A stretch of 64,000 bases of DNA from Mesocentrotus franciscanus. Its lineage: Eukaryota > Echinodermata > Echinoidea > Camarodonta > Strongylocentrotidae. A model generated the notes under the pieces. That model had not been told where the DNA came from, did not search any database, and worked only from the letters and a program-made list of their open reading frames with translations. How positions within the stretch are numbered: the first letter of the stretch is position 1; every line of letters starts with the position of its first letter. Shown piece after piece: positions 57,721-64,000 of the stretch. The position numbers were made by a program, and so were the translations under genes. The stretch spans positions 1,435,323 to 1,499,322 of the forward strand of contig CP137675.1 of assembly GCA_037976565.1 (NCBI GenBank), given 5' to 3'.

Positions 57721-58000
57721 TCACATTAAAGGGAGCATACCCATATATAACGTCCACTTCTTCTCTTTCTTGCATGTCTGTAGGGTGCCATTAATGAAAG
57801 CAATAGTTCCATATTGAAATCTAAAACTTGTCTTAATATTTTTCCAGATCAGTTTTGTTCTGCCAGATGTGAAGGTCAACTGATAGTAACAGGATGTGCA
57901 AGTCCGTGATTTGTCCCATTATATACCAAGTATTATTGAATAGTATTGGGGAATCGTGAACATAAATTTGACATTCAATATATATTCATTTGATGTTTTG

Positions 58001-58160
58001 TCTGATTCAAGCTTCGGTAGTGCTATGCAGCTTAATACAGACATCAGATATACTTAAATCTGATGTGGTCGGTACCGTTATCTGATTCAAGCTCCGGTAG
58101 GGCTATGCAGCTTGAGACAGACATCAGATATACTGAAATCTGATGTGGTCGGTACCGTAA
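58001..58160 (+). repeat. 80-base tandem duplication
   Basis: TCTGATTCAAGCTTCGGTAG at 58001 and TCTGATTCAAGCTCCGGTAG at 58081 begin two near-identical units, each ending ATCTGATGTGGTCGGTACCG. Confidence 0.93.
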
Positions 58161-58177
58161 TCCAATACAATAAAATT

Positions 58178-58421
58178 CGTGCGAAAATTTGAAAACCGTG
58201 CCGGCCGATTTTCCGCTCAGTGGGGTAGTGAGCAAATTTTTTTTTTTGCTTCCGTAAATCGTGCCGGTCGATTTTTTTTTGCCTACAAAAATTGAAGAAA
58301 AAAATTCACCACCACGCCCCCTTGAGCGCCAGGAGGGGCCCATCTTCTTTTTCCCCAAAAGGGTGTTTTTACATGTTTTTTCTAGGGAGGGCCCGGCCCC
58401 GGCCCCCTGGTTCCGCCACTG
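58178..58421 (-). repeat. Inverted copy of the CAGTGGCG G/C-run repeat
   Basis: The minus strand starts CAGTGGCGGAACCAGGGGGC and continues with GGGCCCCTCCTGGCGCTCAA, matching 45438-45600. The far end contains two GTGCCGG(C/T)CGATTTT words. Confidence 0.7.
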
Positions 58422-58801
58422 CTGCACACAATGTTTCATATGATATGTTTGGGTCACTAAAACAATAACCTTTCCTTTCAAAAGACCAGGTGAGTCAATA
58501 CAAATCAATGTCCTCTAACAAAATAAATGGTACTTCAGAAGTTACGTGAATTAGTCAACAGACGAGGCAGTCTTTAAAATAGTATGTAGCCGGTCCCACA
58601 ATTCTGCTGCAACAGAAGGAAAAGACCTTTCTCTTCTACGTTTCTTAGAGAGACGATGACGGACCCGAGGAAGACGAACCAGTCAATCATGTATGTATTC
58701 TAGACAGACTCGAGAAGCTGGGACTTGCCCCAAATAGTTTACTCCGTGCAGTGTAGGCCTATGTAGTTTGAAAGACCAAACCATCATTCATTCAGCTCCA
58801 C

Positions 58802-58924
58802 TCAGGTCGTGTAGATATCTGTGGTGGTCGAAAAGTTTGCCGTTGCCATGGCATTGACGTCATCTGAGCATAGACCCTTAAACTGGAGGAGGATGGTGAA
58901 ATAGGTGATGAGTGTGCTGATTAC
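58802..58924 (-). CDS. Grl gene 2, exon 4 (TYFTILLQF signature and stop)
   Basis: Acceptor CTCTCCTCTCTTACAG begins VISTLITYFTILLQF, followed by a 25-residue polar tail and TGA. The membrane part matches gene 1 at 14 of 15 residues; the tail has diverged. Confidence 0.92.
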   Translation of the reverse strand, partial: VISTLITYFTILLQFKGLCSDDVNAMATANFSTTTDIYTT

Positions 58925-60317
58925 CTGTAAGAGAGGAGAGGAGAGAAAAAAAATATCAAAGACTTGATACAGAGAATAAGAAAATATTTCAACGACACAT
59001 CCCAATTTATTTCACCTGTCTGATAGTTTCGATGTCTAAGTTCAGACGTCTTCCTCTGAGGTGTACTGGCAGACTGAAGGTAGCTGCCAGTTTCCCGATC
59101 GCCAAAGGATGCTGTTTTGGCGATCGCAGAGTCGTAGATGTCATACAACGTTCACACAAACTTGTTAATGTTAAACTTCCTATACACTTAACTTTAACCC
59201 TGGACATAATACTGTATCTAACCCTGGACATAACCCTGTATCTAACCCAAGGCCTAACCCTGGACATAACTGTATCTAACCTTGGACCTACCCCGAACAT
59301 AGCCCTGTATCTAACCCTGGACCTAACTCTGTATCTAACCTTGGATCTAACCATGTATCTAACCCTGGACCTAACTCTGTATCTAACCTTGGACCTAACC
59401 CTGTATCTCACCGTGGCCCTAACCCTGCATCTAACCTTGGACATAACCCTGTATCTAACCCTGGACATAACCTTGTATCTAACCGGTGAAGACGTATCTA
59501 TAGAGCGATTTCCACTTCCTGTACCCAAGCAACATTATGCGCCCGTCATGCAGTTGGTGATGAATTATGGGACATGGCTGTCTGGACATTGTGAGCAGCA
59601 GATGGCGGTATACGTAAATCTGATGTGGTGTCAGTAGAATACATATACCCTGCCTTTAACCTCATAAATTGCTTGAAGCTTTTCGTAGAGAACCTACCGC
59701 TAAAACTCTTTCCTTAGTGATGACGAAGCAACCAAGAGCTGTCATTCCGATTTCTGGTCCATCCAGGCGAGCCAAAAACAACATCTGAATCTAAAGGAAA
59801 TTTCAAAATAAATAAGTATATTATAAAAATCACAAATCACTTTTATTGATAATTATATTGGACATTCACCATCGCGTTATATACAGTTTATCCATAGTTA
59901 TATAATCAAAATAAAGATTGTAATAAATAAAGTTATACGATGTTGAAACCATATTAGCTTGTCTAGGTAGTAGTATTGGATTTTTTCCTGGATAACGTTT
60001 TTTTATTTCTCATGCCATTTATTTACAATTCTGCCTCCGATTTCGATTAAAGCCTCTTTGTAACATAGCCCATAAGATCACTATCCTGTTTATCATTTTC
60101 AATAAACGTATGATTCAGCTGAATTTAGTTTGCTACCAGAATTGTTTTCACACTGTTGGTACGGTTCTTCGCTTTCTCATGTTAATACAATTAGTGCTAC
60201 ATAATAAATCCGTACAGAAAAAAATGAGTAATGTTGCAACGAAAAGTTTACCTGAGCTATTTCCGGATCGAATGTCTCCGTTTGTAGGTCATGTACATGT
60301 CTGCGAAGAGAGTGTGC
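58802..60317 (-). CDS. Gustatory-receptor-like (Grl) receptor, gene 2, 3' part
   Basis: Three minus-strand exons with the same lengths and phase-0 borders as gene 1: 60317-60252 (22 codons), 59790-59698 (31 codons) and 58924-58802 (40 codons plus TGA). They encode the last linker, the GMTALGCFVITKERVLA block and the seventh membrane segment, VISTLITYFTILLQF, whose TYFTILLQF is an exact fit to the family TYhhhhhQF motif. The long first exon with the other six membrane segments is not found between 60318 and 64000, so either intron 1 exceeds 3.6 kb and the exon lies outside the window, or this is a 5'-truncated copy. The reading frames and splice sites seen are all intact, which favours a working gene. 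It is a tandem paralogue of gene 1. Confidence 0.88.
59190..59487. repeat. 24-base minisatellite inside Grl gene 2 intron
   Basis: About a dozen units of the type CCTGGACATAACCCTGTATCTAAC (period 24, with variants CTTGGACCTAAC and a few indels). The array lies in the intron between exons 3 and 4. Because the period is a multiple of three and the unit lacks stops in several frames, it is open on both strands; these frames are not genes. Confidence 0.93.
59698..59790 (-). CDS. Grl gene 2, exon 3
   Basis: Acceptor AATTTCCTTTAG and donor GTAGGTTC bracket IQMLFLARLDGPEIG then MTALGCFVITKERVLA. Only seven of 93 bases differ from gene 1 exon 3, much less than in exon 2. Confidence 0.9.
59825..60251. 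other. Grl gene 2 intron 2, no further feature
   Basis: AT-rich intronic sequence with no supported feature. Confidence 0.4.
60252..60317 (-). CDS. Grl gene 2, exon 2
   Basis: Acceptor TTTTTATACTACAG and donor GTAAACTT bracket AHSLRRHVHDLQ then TETFDPEIAQ. Same length and phase as in gene 1. Confidence 0.88.
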
Positions 60318-60590
60318 CTGTAGTATAAAAACAGTAAACAAAACAAAACAAAAATAAAAAGACAAGTTAAGAGTGATGCGAATGACATCGGCTTGACATT
60401 ATAAACCTGCACCTGTCAACAACTATCAAGTAATATGCGAGTTCGATTGAAAACGTGACATTTGTTACTGCATTCTTTAAACTAAAGTTGGTTTCATCAT
60501 AAAGCCAAGGTTAGCTAAACCCAGGTTTAAGTCTGGTTTGAAATCTAACCAAAGATTAAATTGTTAAGTTAGATCAGCGCTAAACCACAC

Positions 60591-60869
60591 TTAACCGGGG
60601 TTTAGTAAAACCTGGCTATCAACATGTTTAAGGCACCGTCTTAACACGCGCCTCTGTTTTAAATCCTGCATCCATCTCCGCAATGTCGAGAGAATAGTAC
60701 AAAATTCCCCCACCAGGAACATGATGCTTGTACAAATATAGTCATGATAGGACGCACAAACATAGAAAAGGGCAAACATAAGAATGTTAAAACTGCTAAA
60801 GTGACAGTGTATTCCTATCATTATACACGCAAGTTGGAAACGCACATCAGTTTTAGAGGAGATTAGAAT
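60591..60869 (-). pseudogene. Possible relic of a Grl first exon
   Basis: A minus-strand frame of about 92 codons with no ATG at its head reads FNILMFALFYVCASYHDY, then ICTSIMFLVGEFCTILSTLR and RWMQDLKQRR. Without gaps, V..Y...(S/T)IMF........L...RR can be aligned with gene 1 residues 121-149 (VAWYYNIATNNTIMF ... LALFRR). It sits 274 bases upstream of gene 2 exon 2 and has the same strand. No acceptor or donor supports it as a live exon and it stops at both ends. It may be a decayed receptor fragment or a chance hydrophobic frame. Confidence 0.3.
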
Positions 60870-61613
60870 TTACTCGGACTCATTTAGACATTGTAGAGCA
60901 AGCGCGCAGCAAAAGCGGAAAACCTGACGCGCTAAACAAGAAACGATGATCCTCATCATGATCATCATCTCCAGCTACTATTTTACTCGTGAAGCTGGCA
61001 ACATGGCTAACATGGACTAATATTTTTATTTAAGATGTCATGTCATGAAATGCCGTGTCTGGAAAGTTTCCTAGGAAACACCACCTAGCGAGCAATCAAT
61101 ATTCAGATCTCGATTAGATAGAAATTTATTTTCGGTCCCATCTGTTTAAGATATTTCACACATGCATTTGCCAAAAGTACTAAAATAGGCATATTCTTAA
61201 ATGCGGGGTCTCGAAAGCTTCCTAGGAAATACCACTATGCAAGCAATGGATATGCACATCTTGAGTAGATGGGAACTCACTCCGACCCATCCCATCTGCA
61301 GCAAACCTTTAACTCATGCATCTTCCAACAAAGACTCATGGTTTCCTTTATGGTCTTATGTAGGTAATAAGGGGTATACCGGGGGCGTTAAACTAGTGTT
61401 GTGATATAGCAGATCTCTCGCACAACCCGCCGACCACACCCCCGAAAAAGGGTCATAATAATAGAATAAAATGAAAGATAACAAACAATCGAATCTATTA
61501 TATCTAGAACATTTTCAAACAATATAAGTACCTTAAAAGCAATGTATTCTACTGACACTATTTCAGATTCACGCCACCGAATGTAACATAGTTTCAGTAG
61601 AAACTCGAATATA
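60870..61613. other. Spacer, no gene seen
   Basis: Two related short segments, GTCTGGAAAGTTTCCTAGGA (61048) and GTCTCGAAAGCTTCCTAGGA (61207), each followed by an AAACACC/AAATACC and AGCAATC/AGCAATG block, indicate an old duplication of about 160 bases. Confidence 0.5.
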
Positions 61614-61714
61614 CAGTGCGTCCCAGAAAAAACGAAACGAAATTAAGTATAGTTGTGATTAAGTTATGATAAATCATCGATACTTCTCGGTTTCGTTTTT
61701 TCTCGGACGCACTG
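61614..61714. mobile_element. Short TA-flanked MITE, ends CAGTGCGTCC
   Basis: Left end CAGTGCGTCCCAGAAAAAAC and right complement CAGTGCGTCCGAGAAAAAAC differ at one position. TA lies directly outside both ends. 101 bases with no coding room; the layout is that of a Tc1/mariner-type MITE. Confidence 0.88.
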
Positions 61715-61719
61715 TATAG

Positions 61720-62879
61720 GCAGTATACGTTCGGTTTGTATCCGTCAACTGAAATCATATCATAAATCTACTGATCTTCGGATGATCATACGATACCGAA
61801 CACACTACAATTTTGATTAAGGGCTGAATCTGAACGAATTTCAAAAGCATAATGATGACATCATTACACGCCACTGCATAAAACATAAGTTACTCGCAAA
61901 TATAATACGTCTCGGTACGATACGTACTTTATGACTGTGTACCACTGTACACGGCTCGTGACGTGACGGCAATTTGCTCATGTGTATCAGGATCATGTGA
62001 AATGTATTTCATCACATGATGCGCAATGGACCAATCAATCGCAAAGGATCATTTTATGACGGATATAATATCCTTTTATTACTTTTAGATAAGTGCCTGT
62101 CAGCCAGGTTATAGTATCGAACATATAATATGACAATCAAACCAGTGATACTCACAAAAACTGAAATAGGTAAGTTCGTTACCTGATTAGAATTCAATAT
62201 TGCATAGGGCTCTGATAAAAAGTTTTTTCAGAAACCCTAATGAAAAATGAATAAGAGCCCACAACCAGAGCTCAAATCAGTCTCACTAACAAAGTGAGAC
62301 TGAAATGAACAAAGGTTTGCCACTATTATTCATAATGTACAACTTTGTTTTATTCATACTGTCTAGGAACGCGTAACAATAACGAGCGTTGGCAGACTTC
62401 AATCAAACTATTCATTAGCGGTCTATTCGTTGACAATCTAGATACGGTGTAAAAATGAAACGAGATGAAAATTAAACAATGGTAAAGCACGAAGCTTAGT
62501 CTACTTTCATTGAATACTTCAATCATTTTTTATTCAAGTTAATTTTGAAAAGAAAAAAGAGTTTCATTTTGGCCAGTAGCGTCAAACAGAAAACAGAAAA
62601 TTGCTCTGCTGTAGCTGGTTTGACATGTTATGATAATGGACCAGTTTGTAGATAGCACAGGTACAAATGACCCTCAAAGATCTTCTAAACTTGGAGAAGT
62701 CCCACTTTGTGCGATATGCCCGGTCAATATTTTTCGCTATACTGCCCAGCAGTCAGTAGCCATTTTCATGCCTGTAGTTTTGACCAATCAGAGTCCTAGA
62801 ATAATCATAATAATAATAATATAATAATATTTTTTTTTTAAAGTCCACTCCAAATTTTATTAAGTTAAACCGAAAATGG
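61720..62879. other. AT-rich spacer, no gene seen
   Basis: A small hairpin, CAGTCTCACT/AGTGAGACTG, lies at 62279-62301 and an ATA/T-run at 62805-62840. No supported exon. Confidence 0.45.
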
Positions 62880-63075
62880 AAATTATTTTTGCCCAATTGA
62901 TCGTGAGCCCGGCAGCCACATCGACATTACTCTATCCCCTTATTGTTGAACGCCAAACAAGGTAGCAGCAACTCCCATCTTTTAACGTCTTTTGGTATGA
63001 CGCGGCGGGGTTCGAACCCACGACCTCCCGGTTGTGAGGCGGACGCTCTACTGACTTATCCAACATGCGCGGTAT
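62880..63075 (-). repeat. tRNA-headed SINE, full head and part of body
   Basis: The minus strand begins TTGGATAAGTCAGTAGAGCG (box A region), CGCCTCACAACCGGGAGGTC (anticodon loop with CAC, Val-like) and GTGGGTTCGAACCCCGCCGC (perfect box B GGTTCGAACCC). A non-tRNA body follows: GACGTTAAAAGATGGGAGTT, GCTGCTACCTTGTTTGGCGT, ATCAATTGGGCAAAAAT. Acceptor stem pairing is imperfect, so this is a SINE and not a tRNA gene. Confidence 0.8.
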
Positions 63076-63505
63076 ATGATAAATACTACTAACTAAAATA
63101 ATTGCCATTATTCTTAGGCTGTATGGGTACTCGTATAGAAAATCCATTGAAACTGTGTGATAAGCTGGGAACTATTGAGAGTTCTAAGAGAGTTTTCCAA
63201 GACTGCATGATCTATACTCCCTTCACTTCCCTCTGCGTGATAAAATAAATCATACCAACGATTGCTAAACTAGATATTGTGCTCACTAAATTCATAAACC
63301 TATCACACAACTTATCTTAACTGTTCTTTAATTCTAAGGGTGTCGTGTATGGGTCCATATGAGTAGAGGAATAATAATAGAGCAATAGTTGATGTACCTT
63401 TTTATGAACGGCAACGGCGCTGAGAATATGACACACAAATTTACGGTACTCCCAATGATCCAGAAAGAGGCAATCAACAAATAAAGTATCTCAGACTCAT
63501 GAAAC

Positions 63506-63788
63506 ATGGGGAGTGTTTCCAAAAAGACTAAGATCAACTTTAAGTTGGACTTAACTTTGGCAGGCCGTTCGTGCCACTGTTTGCTCTCACCATTATGATC
63601 TTTGGATAATATTTTTTCCTTCAATAATAAATTATCAAAAAATGTAAATTCTGTAGATTTGTGACCATGATTGTGTACGTCCTTGAAATACCGATGCCAG
63701 TAAATAGTGAGAGCAAACAGTGGCATGAACGGCCTGCCATAGTAAAGTCCAACTTAAAGTCGATCTTAGTCTTTGTGAAACACCCAGG
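63506..63788. mobile_element. Foldback element (family F), copy 2
   Basis: Arms AAGACTAAGATCAACTTTAAG...GCAGGCCGTTCGTGCCACTG and the complement CAGTGGCATGAACGGCCTGC...AAAGTCGATCTTAGTCTTTG, ending GAAACACCCAGG. The loop is the reverse complement of the loop of the copy at 3552-3832. Open frames on both strands inside it are palindrome artefacts. Confidence 0.82.
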
Positions 63789-64000
63789 TGTGATACAGGA
63801 GAAATATAATGATAGGAATGTTTGTGCAGTACGCGAAGCGACGGTGACAACATTTCGTCTCCAAGCTCTACAAATCTGCAAAGAATACTTAAATTCGCCG
63901 AAACGTTCCTAGAAGCTTTGCCTCGAAGTTTTCACTCCCTCAAAAGACTTCGTAAAATCGTGGGTCAACTGGGCAAGCTGACCTGACAGGATGTGTCAGA
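63789..64000. other. Window edge, no feature called
   Basis: No supported feature. Any Grl gene 2 first exon would have to lie beyond this edge. Confidence 0.35.

Noticed and set aside
58044..58508. 154-codon minus-strand frame
   Set aside because: It spans the G/C-run dispersed repeat and the 80-base duplication; not protein-like.
59007..59637. Open frames of 173 and 201 codons on opposite strands
   Set aside because: Both come from the 24-base minisatellite, and on the minus strand the area is an intron of Grl gene 2.
62995..63073. Functional tRNA-Val gene on the minus strand
   Set aside because: Box B is perfect but the acceptor arm does not pair, and a SINE body follows without a T-run terminator.
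63334..63912. Overlapping frames on both strands near the right edge
   Set aside because: They lie in the arms of the family F foldback, where a palindrome makes mirrored frames.

Overview
The window is a stretch of AT-rich metazoan genomic DNA. It has intron-split genes with GT/AG borders, no operons or Shine-Dalgarno signals, and very dense small repeats: MITE-like foldbacks, tRNA-derived SINE pieces, satellites and long pyrimidine/purine tracts. The repeat style, and two genes of the invertebrate gustatory-receptor-like (Grl/7TM_7) family that is retained in echinoderms and hemichordates, suggest a marine invertebrate deuterostome, most likely an echinoderm. That assignment is an inference; no sequence here proves it.

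Layout. 0.7-6.7 kb holds repeats only: one TTAA-flanked element, two palindromic TA-flanked MITEs, one long foldback, and a CT-rich tract. 7.0-9.1 kb (minus) carries a long coding exon for an acidic, Ser/Thr-rich, probably disordered protein of about 688 residues that I do not recognise. 9.5-9.8 kb is a 5'-truncated LINE with a frameshift, a GATA-repeat tail and a perfect 22-bp target duplication. 12.8-19 kb is repeat-rich and includes a second TTAA element, an anomalous CpG-rich island at 14.5-14.8 kb, and several satellites. 19-34 kb has no convincing gene; it holds microsatellites, four tandem arrays and several MITEs. Two isolated plus-strand segments, at 34.95 and 40.53 kb, look like single exons but cannot be joined with confidence. 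40.9-43.1 kb has two copies of one element, the first carrying a nested palindromic MITE.

46.8-60.3 kb (minus) is the most informative part. It holds two head-to-tail Grl genes. The first is complete: four exons, three phase-0 introns, about 459 residues, seven predicted membrane segments, and the C-terminal signature TFFTILLQF, which corresponds to the insect-receptor TYhhhhhQF motif. The second shows matching exons 2, 3 and 4 with the same phases and lengths, but its long first exon is not seen in the remaining 3.7 kb to the right edge. Between and inside these genes lie a 260-bp satellite, a compound foldback, a 24-bp intronic minisatellite and further MITEs.

The two Grl genes would act as membrane chemoreceptor-like proteins. 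There is no evidence linking them to the 688-residue protein. Exon borders were read by eye and were not checked against transcripts.
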